Positions 48,601 through 56,555 of a DNA stretch of 64,000 nucleotides are shown here, piece after piece. Numbering within the stretch: position 1 is the first letter of the stretch; the number at the start of each line of letters is the position of its first letter. This DNA is from Trebouxia sp. TZW2008 (taxonomy: Eukaryota > Chlorophyta > Trebouxiophyceae > Trebouxiales > Trebouxiaceae). Position numbers and translations under genes: made by a program. Location of the stretch: the NCBI GenBank assembly GCA_002118135.1, contig BDIU01000360.1, positions 124,001 to 188,000 on the forward strand, in the 5' to 3' direction. A model generated the notes under the pieces. It was given only the letters and a program-made list of their open reading frames with translations, had not been told where the DNA came from and ran no database searches.

Positions 48601-51600
48601 CCTGTTAGGCCATCTTCGTGCGTGATTTTGCAGCTGTGCAAAGGCACCGTCCACGAATGGGACCAGCCCATGCAAGTCAGGCTGCAAGCACTGAGCACTT
48701 GTTGAGAAACAAGAATCAGGCTACAGCACACACAGATGTCGCACGCGAGTAAGGTCCTCAAGTTGATGTACGATCAAGTTGAAGCATTGCAGACGGCCAC
48801 CGCCTTGCATGGCTTGATAGCTGTGCAAAGGCGCCATCCACAAATGGCACCAGCTCATGCAATACAGGCTGCAAGCACACAACGTAGGCTGCAAAAGCAA
48901 AGTTTTTTGCGAGACCCTACGCAAAGCGTGCATGCTCAAAATGTGCATTGCGTCATGCATCTTCATGTACTGTGCAAGCAGAAGCGTTCAAATGCGAAGC
49001 AGCAATGGACCAGAAGTCTGCAGACAACAACCAGCAAAGGGAATGTGCAAGTCAGGGCGACACTTAGGATATGCTGGAGCAGCACAGCAGATACATTCAA
49101 GAAGACTAGGGAGATCATGCTACAACAAGACTGGTCAAGGTAAGGAAGTAAAAGAAGAACAGAGCCACACCATGTTGCCAGTCAGCGTCCCAGTCTTGTC
49201 AAAGCACACGACCTCCACAGTGGCAATAGTTTTCAACTTCTCAGGAACCAGCACATGAATGTGCTGAGCCCTGAGCTGAACCACAGCATACCCCACTGCA
49301 AAGACTACGACTGTAGGCGCAGCTGTTGGGCATGCTGCGATGAAAACGCCAAGCGCGTGGTTGAGGGTTTGCTGTGGCGATTCTGAGTGCTGGCGGGCGC
49401 TGACCATGTATGGGATGAAGAAGAAGAGCTGCAGGACCAGGGCAAAGAAGCAGAACTTGAACAGGTCCTGCAGCAGAATGTGACAATCTTTAGAACACGG
49501 CAAAGACTACCACTGTAGGCACTGCAATTGTTGGAAACGCTGCTACAAACACGCCAAGTACGTGCTTGAGGGTTTGTTGTGGCGGCTTTGAGTGACGGTG
49601 GGCACTGACCATGTATAGGATGAAGAAGAAGAGCTGAAAGATCAGGGCAAAGAAGCAGAACTTGAACAGATCCTGCAGCAGAAGGCAAGACTCGTATGTA
49701 CACTGCCAAAATTGTCACTGTAGATGTAGCAGCTGAGACAGCTGAAATGAAAATGCCCAGCATGTGGTTCAATGTCTGCAGTGTTGGCAGCAAATTTTGT
49801 TGCATGAGCACTGCGATGCACCATCCAAAAGTTGACCTTGTCATTGATAAGCATTGATGAAGCTTTGCTGCTTGCATGCAACCTTGAATGTGGCGCTATT
49901 GAGCAAACGACAGCAATGTAGTGAGCACAATTTACATGGCATGTGGGCATGCCTATGGAGAAGGCTCAGGAAACTGTTAGCCTTTTGCCAGCTACAATGA
50001 TTGAAATGTATACAGTATCTGAGCACATTCCTTGACATTTCGTGACTTCTGAGCTGTGAGTAGGGCTGTATCTGCAGCATTCCTGGCATCAGGAATGGTA
50101 CGATCAGACAGTGTCAGGTAGAGAAGAAGCAGCACACCTTCATGCACAGGTCAATGCAAGGTTCAACCTCCGTCCAGAGGCTGTGCAATGCAACACTGTG
50201 TCATGAATGTGCGGCAGCAGAAGGTTCTGAATACTGTCAGCCAAACAATGTTTGAAGCCCAATTAGATGAAGAGGCAATTCATGAAGGGGTCTATGCGGT
50301 GGCGAGTCATCTGCATGGGACTCATGACCTGCCTCAGCAGACTTGCACAAACACTGTGCTGCCAGTCAACACCAGATAGAAAGAGGCTGAAGACATTTGC
50401 AACGACCATGGAGTCAGGAAACAACAGACAACGGAGATAGATCTTAGGCAGCTGGAGGAGAAGCAGCAGACCTTCATGAAGGGGTCTACGCGATGGCGAG
50501 CCATCTGCATGGGACTCATGACTTGTCTCAGCAGGCGCCCCATGGTGGTCCTCAGACCTGTCCTTGCCACCATGACCAGCACTTCTTCTTCCGGGTCTTC
50601 TTCACTCCACACCTGCAGTACAGTCAAGCACCACTCTTATAACAGTCCACAGATACGCTGTTTGTGCTGAAGTGCTTTGGGACTCCCTACAGCGAACAGC
50701 TGCAGTGAATAACATGCAGCAAACGCATGTGTAAGCTCATGTGCGTCACACATGCACAGGGACACCACCTTGAGAAGAGGGTCTGCGGCCCATGTGCGAA
50801 GTGATACACATGCTAAGGGCTGTTGTCACTGTTGTAGCCGTTGCTACAGTGAGGTTTGCCTCACCTGTTGTACAAAAGTGCCTGCATGAATGGTACAGGC
50901 GTGGTGGGTATCAGGGTGGTACTGCCCAGCCCTGCCTCTGGTTGGGCCAACGCAGGATTTGCGCACTTGGGCTGCCTGCATTGCAGCACTCAGGGTGGTT
51001 CATGTTTTTGTTCAATAGTCTGAGGTTAATCAAATATGCAAGTAGCATTGCATGTAACAATTTTTCACATGGTCAGGGAGGAACTGCCCATCTCTGCCTC
51101 TGGTAGGCCCATAGCAGGACTTGCGCACTTGAGTAGCCTGCACTATAGCATCAAACATGACTCACAGTAGAAGCAACCATGTGTCATTTAACATCATGAG
51201 CTGTGATTTGCCGCTGAATCAAAGGGTGCATCATGGCATATCCATAGCATCATACACAGCTGAATGCATCTGCCCAACAACTTGAGAACACCATGATGCA
51301 AGGCAAACAATCAAAAGAGGTCACTACATGATGATGCAAGACAGCGCGACTGAAGCATGGGCCTGACCTCGCCTGATAGCACTGACTCTTCCAGGAGACA
51401 GCAGCCCCTCAACAGCACCATGTCACAGGTAGCTCTCCCTTGCACCAGCACAATCACGTCACCTGGCACCAACCGATGGGATGACACTGCCCTACGGTGT
51501 GCACAGTTTGCTTGTCAGCAGACAGTGACTAGCATTGTTGTTTCAGACTTGATAGGCATGAAAGCTCATTCATTCATTCATTCATTCATTCATTCATTCA

Positions 51601-54600
51601 TTCATTCATTCATTCATTAATTATAAACGTGGGCTAGGCAGGCTCAGCAGGCCCAACTAGGTGCGTACAGATGCAATCAACTGTCTCCAAGAAGCTTATT
51701 GAATGGTACCATACAGCTGTGTGTCTTTCGTGGCGCCAATTTTGCTGCAAGATGTGGTGTGACAGCAGGGATGCAGCTGTCGCCATGAGACACCATGATC
51801 TATTTTGTGACAAGTGCTTTCAGGCCGCAGTCCGCAATGACATATAAAGGCAAACAAATGCAAGAGGATCAGCACTGCCACTCAAGCAAATGTAATGGGA
51901 CATGCAGACAGCCATCTGCGAAGGCAGGAGTGCCGATAAGCCAGGTTGACCACAGTGAAGATTAGAACACAACAAAATACGCCCCATGCTACATGCAAAC
52001 AGTCACCTCTGAAGCCCTGGCATGTAGATCGACCAGCACGTCTGCAACTAGACTCAGAAGGAAACAAAGCAGAGAGCTGACATGCAGAAAGCCACCTCCA
52101 AGGAGCTGACAGTCTAGAAATGCAGCACTGCCACAGCTAGCACCAAGATGCCATGGAACAAAGGGCTGAGGAACAGACAGTCTCCCTAAAGACCTTGCAG
52201 TGTCTGTTAACATTTGAACTGCAGAGACAACAAAACCAAGGGCTGACCTGACTACGCCGCCTTGCACAATGGGTATCAAGTGACGCTGTGACACTGCTGT
52301 GTAAAGCTCCAATCGCTTCTTGTAGAGTTCATAGTTCCCGCTCAAGACTGCGCCAGCTGATATAGAATACAGGATGATGGCATAGATGTACCGTAGCTTG
52401 TAACAGAGGCACCCCAATTCTATGAACTGCATAAAAGCATCCACCATGTACACACGGAAGTCCAAGTGTTAGGTGTGGCTATTTGGGTTCCGTGCTCTTT
52501 GAATTGAACTTGTTGCTCATATGCCAGCAGTCAAGCATTGTGATTCTTTCAACTTGCTCAGAGTACAGGACGATGGCGTAGAGTTACTGCAGCTTGTTAC
52601 AGAGGTATCCCTACTGTATGTGCTGCATAACGATATCATCCGTTTGCATCCGCCAGCTGCTAGGGATGCGTGGTCTAAGGACACATGTGCATGTTGATTG
52701 TGTGACAATGTGATGGGCATGTGTAACAACAAATGACTTTTGAGTGATAAGCTGACCAAGCATGATGCACTGTTGATTGTACCTCAGCAGTCCGTGCAGT
52801 CATTAACATCAAGTCCTGACCCACATGTGCAAATGCCCACTATACAGGTCACTTACGACCTGGACACAATTTTACCAGTGATGTGCAGCCTATTGTCAGC
52901 AGACCTTGACACATAGACCTTTGGTTGAGGATATTGTACCTGGACCACATACATAGGACCGCTCAGCGCAGTCAGAACCATCTTCAAATAGCTTGGACGC
53001 CCAACAAACATATCATTGTAGCCATACAGCTGCGCCCTGTCCCTTCTGCTCCAATCAGATGCTAAGTTGAACCTGTCCCAACTTGCTCCTGCATCATAAC
53101 AGCGAATGCTCAGCTACTGCAACGCTTCATGTACAGAAGAGATACAAACATAGAGTATTGTGTGCTTGTCAGGCCTAACAAACATGTCATTAGATCCAGA
53201 CAGCTGTGCCCTGTCCCTTCTACTCCAATCAGGTGCTGAATTGAACCTGTCCCAAGTTGCTGCTGCATCACTACAGCATCTGCTCAGGTGATGCAATGAT
53301 TCACGTACAGAGTGTCTTCTGCATATCATGGCACTTCAGGGTCACAAGTCTTGACAGACTACATTGCAGCGCTTCCCTATAACATTGTGATTCCCTAGGT
53401 GCTTGACATGCAGGAAAGTCACATGGATGCATTTGACATACATGTCTCGCTCAGGTCCAGTGCACCATACAGTGCTATCACATATCCAGGTTAGTTTGCG
53501 AGTCTACAGTACAGTTGCAGTCTGCAATCACAGTCAAGCTAGTCTGACATTGCATGATGCACCTCAACTTTATGTTATGCATGCATCTTCAAGACAGTCA
53601 TTGAATTGGAAGACACAAGCCAAACCTGCGCTGATCTGCTGCAAAGCTTGCAGTGCTGCTCTAAGTTGCTATGGCAGGTTGCATGGCTTGTCAGCATCAG
53701 ACATAAAGGCTCAACATGTTCATTACAAGACATAAGCCCAAAGCCAACCTGTGCTAATCTGCTGCAAAGCCTGCAGTGCTGCCCTGATTTGCTATGGCAG
53801 GTTGCGTGGCATGTCAGCAACAGGAAGAAAGGTCAAGCATGTTACTGCAAAATGCAAGCCCACCGGTGCTGATCTGCTGCAATGCTTGCAGTGCTGCTCT
53901 GATTTGCTGTGGCAAGTTGCTGGGCATGTCAGCAATTGGCAGGAATGTGTCTGCCTGGTTGTCATATAGGTAGGTCACTAGCAGCACCTGCACGCTCCGC
54001 TGCATGAGCTGCTTTGGATTCAACCAGGCCCCTCTCTGCACAAGACATGCTCCTATGAACATAGACTGAGTCCCCTTGAAGGCACACGGGAAACTCCAAG
54101 AACTCTCTAGAGCACACGACGTCTCACCCCACATGCAATGCACATGATGTGCAACGATTGCTGTTTGATGCAACTTGACAAGATCTGCCCAATGTGAATT
54201 ATACCATGTACCATGTGCCAATTTCAATGAGTTTGAACAATGTAGGGCTGCTGTGCATTGAATGGCAGAGTTGAGGTCTGATGAGCCAGCATTCAGCTTG
54301 CCCAGCCAAGTAAGGCATGCTGTAGCTTGGAAGCAACAGGCAGCATGGAGATTGTCTGATGGATATCTTAGGGCTGCTTCAAAGACATTGACTCACAATC
54401 AGCACGTTGTCTGTGCGTCAAATCAACTGCAAATAGAGCTTTGCATGCCTCATGTGCAGAATAAGCAGATGCTTCAGACTGGAGCCAGTGCCTGTGAAGT
54501 GACAAGTTGCTCAGCAATACTCTCACCTTTTGTGTGGCATGGAGAGAGCTGGCCGGCAGATGCTCTTGCACCCGCACCAACACGTGCTGCCCGTTGACCA

Positions 54601-55075
54601 GCTGCACAAGCATGACGCACTAGTGTCAAATGGCTTGCATACCTGACAAATCATAGCAAACAAGACATGCAAATGGCCAGGGCAGGTCTCCTAGAACATT
54701 CACTTCATGCTTCCAACATCTTGCTGAGGATTGTAAGCTTCAAACTGCACAAGCTTTGTTTGCAGCAATCAGGGTCCAGCAGGCATGGGGTGCAACATTG
54801 AACAAGGGATTAGCAGCTTTGTGCATGAGGCAACATGGCAAGCATGAAAAAGTGACTAATCCGCATCATGCGCCAGTGAATTCACTTCAAATGGTGCAGA
54901 CCTCTGCACGGACAAAATCTGCCTCGCTCAAAGGGCATGCTTTCAAAGTCCAGCGCCTTAGCTCTGGCCAGATGCGGCACATGGGTGCCCATACTCCTGC
55001 AGTAAGTATCACTGCCGCTGTATGTGCTGCTTGCGCCCATCTTGGCACTCTATACCCAGCAAAACCCCTTACAGC
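39346..55075 (-). CDS. P5-type (ATP13A-like) P-type ATPase, 18 exons, start exon not certain
   Basis: Minus-strand exons in order: 54902-55075, 54527-54601, 53864-53987, 52940-53088, 52248-52426, 51368-51491, 50865-50975, 50472-50612, 49171-49467, 48490-48681, 47903-47955, 47283-47406, 46636-46841, 44606-45785, 42425-42643, 41312-41395, 40532-40756, 39346-39696. Phases agree at all junctions and give about 1335 codons; only the 42425 donor is uncertain. The protein shows a P5B-like N-terminal membrane hairpin, actuator domain, DKTGT phosphorylation site, nucleotide-binding domain, VTGD, GDGIND and a C-terminal membrane block. P5B pumps sit in endo-lysosomal or vacuolar membranes, and animal members export polyamines; the cargo here is not shown. 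The initiating exon may lie at 55598-55747. Confidence 0.9.
39760..40215 (-). repeat. Four tandem decayed copies of the start of the ATPase last exon
   Basis: The acceptor and first 70 bases of exon 39346-39696 (minus: CTTGCAG|AACCCTGTGACAAC) recur upstream in the transcript at roughly 39765-39835, 39885-39955, 40010-40080 and 40135-40210, with a period near 125 bases. Each keeps the region encoding TTTFWLVACC-V but with base changes and disrupted acceptors (e.g. ACCGGACTCTGCAATG). Confidence 0.85.
40815..41065 (-). repeat. Tandem copies of the start of ATPase exon 17
   Basis: The block encoding Q|INTLDFLAISLG (true exon ends at 40756) recurs at about 40825-40850, 40915-40935, 40985-41015 and 41020-41055. 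Minus-strand readings include DLQTNILDFLVTSFAIAGLQ and ISILDFLAISLGNI. Some have an intact CTGCAG acceptor and could be competing 3' splice sites. Confidence 0.75.
42730..43375 (-). repeat. Four tandem copies of the ATPase GDGIND exon
   Basis: Relative to exon 42425-42643, copies lie at about 42735-42810, 42910-42990, 43085-43177 and 43275-43360, each with the acceptor-side sequence TGCTGTGCAGGGTCTGAAC or a variant. The 43085-43177 copy is open on the minus strand and still reads CMYCGDGINDLAAIAAADVV. The others have lost GDGxND through substitutions or indels. Extra fragments of only the acceptor region occur between them. Confidence 0.85.
43566..44605 (-). repeat. Seven tandem copies of the 3' end of ATPase exon 14 with donor
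   Basis: Downstream of the real donor at 44606, the segment encoding MQSHQKGQVMELLSTKGLHQ and ending CCG|GTCAGT is repeated. Copies begin near 44451, 44302, 44154, 44011, 43869, 43695 and 43566. The first four are spaced about 149 bases and are nearly identical, while the distal ones are more degraded. Each of the near copies contains a GTCAGT donor candidate. Confidence 0.88.
44606..45785 (-). CDS. ATPase exon 14: VTGD motif, long Gln/His-rich insertion and hinge region
   Basis: The 1180-base exon starts GAMRTMMVTGDYHYTAIAAA followed by RQVGMLG, the P5 IRTVMVTGDN-LTA-SVA motif. It returns to family sequence only about 280 codons later with VQCCVTGQAFSHLL and VAVFARMQSHQKGQVMELLS. The intervening part (about 44820-45660) is rich in Gln, His, Ser and Gly with imperfect SGH-Q and HPQ repeats, plus DDQDHHSGDQDHH near its start. 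P5B members have a short variable loop here. The insertion keeps frame and contains no stop, so it is probably translated. Confidence 0.85.
45845..46310 (-). repeat. Four decayed copies of the 5' end of ATPase exon 14
   Basis: The acceptor region and MRTMMVTGDYHY coding segment recur (minus strand) at about 45850-45890, 45945-45985, 46015-46140 and 46190-46310. The third is longest and includes a copy of the AARQVGMLG and VIIQAES part, but with a frameshift after MRTMMVTGDY. None has been kept open. Confidence 0.8.
46636..49467 (-). CDS. ATPase exons 9-13: DKTGT site and nucleotide-binding domain
   Basis: Exon 49171-49467 carries DLFKFCFFALVLQLFFFIPY, then ACPTAAPTVVVFAVGYAVVQ, then VEVVCFDKTGTLTGNM; Asp of DKTGT is the phosphorylated residue. 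Exon 48490-48681 carries AVCNALTRVSKSKVVGDAAE, the (C)--L-----VGD--E signature. Exon 47903-47955 has RRFEFDSALLR, joining SAVVAIETG and LFVKGGPGAIS in exon 47283-47406. Exon 46636-46841 has YASQSYRLLSLACGRL and LDLLGFAVMSNQLRPDS. The order and spacing follow P5 pumps. The family's KGAPE-type motif reads KGGPG here, and PPxLP in the fourth membrane helix reads PTAAP. Confidence 0.9.
47129..47240. repeat. GGCAA/GGCAG pentanucleotide microsatellite
   Basis: About 22 units of GGCAA and GGCAG in blocks inside the ATPase intron between exons 12 and 13. It creates false open frames on both strands (KARQGKARQ and ALPCPALPC). Confidence 0.95.
48036..48071. repeat. GTCAA pentanucleotide microsatellite
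   Basis: Seven or so GTCAA units in the ATPase intron between exons 10 and 11. Confidence 0.9.
48301..48430 (-). pseudogene. Duplicate of ATPase nucleotide-binding exon 10, donor lost
   Basis: On the minus strand this repeats most of exon 48490-48681, encoding NRLKQAAAVCNALTRVSKSK and GDAAEMQVYQAVEAHF, with very few changes. The GTT|GTAAGG donor of the true exon has become CTGGCACAG, so it cannot splice as the original does. A more decayed 5' copy lies at about 48750-48865. Confidence 0.85.
49500..49810 (-). pseudogene. Two duplicates of the start of ATPase exon 9 (DKTGT exon)
   Basis: The first copy (about 49500-49680, minus) repeats the acceptor CTGCTGCAG and the membrane-helix coding part (FFALIFQLFFFILYMVSAHR) with small changes. 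The second (49690-49795) keeps only the LNHMLGIFISAVSAATSTVT part. Neither contains the DKTGT segment. Confidence 0.8.
50285..50345 (-). pseudogene. Duplicate of the 3' half of ATPase exon 8
   Basis: Minus strand repeats LLRQVMSPMQM-RHR-DPFM with the donor AAG|GTCTGC changed to AATTGC. Spacing from the true exon is about 130 bases. Confidence 0.75.
50472..52426 (-). CDS. ATPase exons 5-8: membrane segments and actuator domain
   Basis: Exon 52248-52426 encodes a hydrophobic pair (CLCYKLRYIYAIILYSISAG) and a cytosolic helix. Exon 51368-51491 gives VSSHRLVPGDVIVLVQGRAT and CCLLEESVLSGE, the P5 LVPGD and TGE motifs with Thr replaced by Ser. Exon 50865-50975 gives THHACTIHAGTFVQQ, the H-LF-GT-V-Q block. 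Exon 50472-50612 gives VLVMVARTGLRTTMGRLLRQ and ends RHRVDPFMK. In the actuator domain the (T/S)GE loop drives dephosphorylation of the pump; Gly and Glu are kept. Confidence 0.87.
50995..51150 (-). pseudogene. Decayed copy of ATPase exon 7 region
   Basis: The forward sequence at about 51075-51145 (GGAACTGCCCATCTCTGCCT... CTTGCGCACTTGAGTAGCCTGCA) parallels exon 50865-50975 and its acceptor, with several indels. No open frame is kept. Confidence 0.65.
51567..51620. repeat. CATT tetranucleotide microsatellite
   Basis: About 13 units of CATT, upstream (on minus) of ATPase exon 6 and adjacent to dispersed repeat copy 3. Confidence 0.95.
51625..51692 (+). repeat. Dispersed repeat, copy 3
   Basis: AAACGTGGGCTAGGCAGGCT... 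then GGTGCGTACAGATGCAATCA and ACTGTCTCCAA, directly after a (CATT)n microsatellite. The shared 3' half (GCAATCA-CTG-CTCCAA) extends the similarity to copy 2 beyond the core. Confidence 0.65.
52940..55075 (-). CDS. ATPase exons 1-4: N-terminal region
   Basis: Exon 54902-55075 encodes AVRGFAGYRVPRWAQAAHTA...TLKACPLSEADFVRAE. This matches the P5B pattern of a GYR start, a re-entrant hydrophobic stretch, then a Trp/Cys-containing segment ending (L)-EAD-V. Exon 54527-54601 (LVNGQHVLVRVQEHLPASSL) and exon 53864-53987 (VLLVTYLYDNQADTFLPIAD) correspond to the variable region with a Y-(Y/W)D turn. Exon 52940-53088 encodes WSRRDRAQLYGYNDMFVGRP and LTALSGPMYVVQ, the family's R---YG-N-I-V....L-P-YVFQ block leading into the next membrane segments. 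Confidence 0.85.
53150..53300 (-). pseudogene. Duplicate of ATPase exon 4
   Basis: Minus strand encodes AAATWDRFNSAPDWSRRDRA followed by QLSGSNDMFVRPDKH, clearly homologous to exon 52940-53088. The YG-N motif is changed to SGSN and the frame then diverges. It lacks the PMYVVQ end and its donor. Confidence 0.8.
53605..53830 (-). repeat. Two tandem copies of the 3' end of ATPase exon 3
   Basis: Blocks at 53610-53700 and 53735-53825 repeat the PSNLPQQIRAALQALQQIS coding end of exon 53864-53987. The period is about 120 bases. Both lack a good GT at the donor position. Confidence 0.75.
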
Positions 55076-55597
55076 CTGGAACAGACTACCATTGATAGGA
55101 AACAACGCCAGTGGTCAGGGTCAGCAAAGCATTGAAGTTGCAGCAGTGACAGATTTCTGCAGCTCAGACTGATGAGCGCACCTCTGCTTTGAGGTCAGCT
55201 GTGCTTGTGGTAGTAGACTGTGCTTGTGGCATTTTGCACAAAGCTGACTAAGCGTATGTGGCTGAAATGAATTTGTTGGTTGTAGGCAGAGAATGAGCAT
55301 ACTCAGCAGATCAGATCAGTGAACGAGGCATGTGAGCAGGAGCAGGTGTCTGCCAGCCCCTTGAACAGCAAGGCTTGAGTTGGAAGCAGTGTGTCAAGTG
55401 AGCTAGGTCTTGACAGGGATGGGTGATCTGTAGCCTTATGGACTGCCCTTAGATACAAAGCTGAGGCAAGATTGGATCCAGTGGCAGCCTTGTTTGCTCT
55501 GAGCATCACCAGGGCGCTCACTCTCGTTCACTGGTTGGCAAGCATATGCTGTGCTGCTTGCTGTGGTGTGTTATGAACGCTGTCGGCGGAGCCCCGA

Positions 55598-55747
55598 TCA
55601 TTCAAGCAGCAAAATGCTGTAAGCGGTGGCCTCGTCCTGTGCGACTCTGACAGGATCGGAACGTTGCGTTCTCGTCCTGCTTGAGCTTAGGGCAAACTTC
55701 AAGCAGATCAACGGAGCAGCGACGACCGCCTGTTGTTGCAGCGGCAT
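55598..55747 (-). CDS. Candidate first exon of the ATPase
   Basis: On the minus strand an ATG at 55747 opens a 49-codon frame (MPLQQQAVVAAPLICLKFAL...) in CpG-richer, non-repetitive DNA, unlike the surrounding introns. It lies 520 bases upstream of the first assured ATPase exon (which opens at an acceptor, CTGTTCCAG, not at an ATG). Splicing from within this frame is possible, but no single donor stands out. It may equally be promoter sequence. Confidence 0.25.
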   Translation of the reverse strand: MPLQQQAVVAAPLICLKFALSSSRTRTQRSDPVRVAQDEATAYSILLLE

Positions 55748-55751
55748 CCGA

Positions 55752-56555
55752 GGGTTATACGACGCCAAAGCTTTGCTTGCAACCTAGCCTGTTGTAGAGT
55801 GAGAGGTTACAGCTGCGCGTGCTAGGTGCCGATTGCCGCACTTTGCGTAAAATGGCAGGCTACTTCAGGGTTGACTGCATCAATGAGTCAATCCAGGCTG
55901 AAATCACAGTCAAGTCTCCATTCAAGGAGCCTTCCAACTTTGATTGTCGATAAATGGCTCTGGCAATGCAGACTGGCATCTCCCAAATTGCGGGCCGGAG
56001 TCTCCCAGCGCATTGACATCACCAAAGCAATCATGAATTTGCACGATGTTGGCATGGCATGTTGTGCACGAGGTGTGACCTCTGCAGCAGTATTTGAGGC
56101 ACGTGCAGTCTGGACTTGACAGTATTGTGAGCGAGGCCTGCATGTTCTTGCATGCTTAAGCTACACCAGTGGGACACAGTTGATGGGTAACATTCTGTTC
56201 AAAGTTCAGATCTTGCAGGCGGCATGATGCAGCATGCCTTAATTGAGCTGCAACAGGCAACTTTGATCATGCGTTCACAGGCTTTGTTCTGCAGCTTTTG
56301 CAGCGGTCACAGAGCGAGTGTGCACTGACCGCGCCAGCAAGCAATGCTGTCAGCAGACACACACGCACGCACAAAGTACAGCAGACGACCGAGGGTTTCG
56401 TGAATCCAGTGCGAAGCCAGCAAGAGTAGGCAGATCACCGCTGAGGACGAGCAGAACAGTGCGCTACTTTGTGAGCGCTGATTTTCGAACAGATCTTTAC
56501 ATCCGCGATCGGCACGTCGATCGAGAAGCTAAGCAACGCGAAGGAGTAAGCAGGC
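55752..56555. promoter_or_regulatory. Probable shared upstream region of the divergent ATPase and gene 4
   Basis: Between the ATPase 5' end (minus) and gene 4 start (plus) the DNA is non-repetitive and CpG-richer, unlike the introns. It contains a 34-codon frame at 55852 (MAGYFRVDCINESIQ..., plus strand) whose reality is unknown. No TATA box or other defined element could be fixed by eye. Confidence 0.35.
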
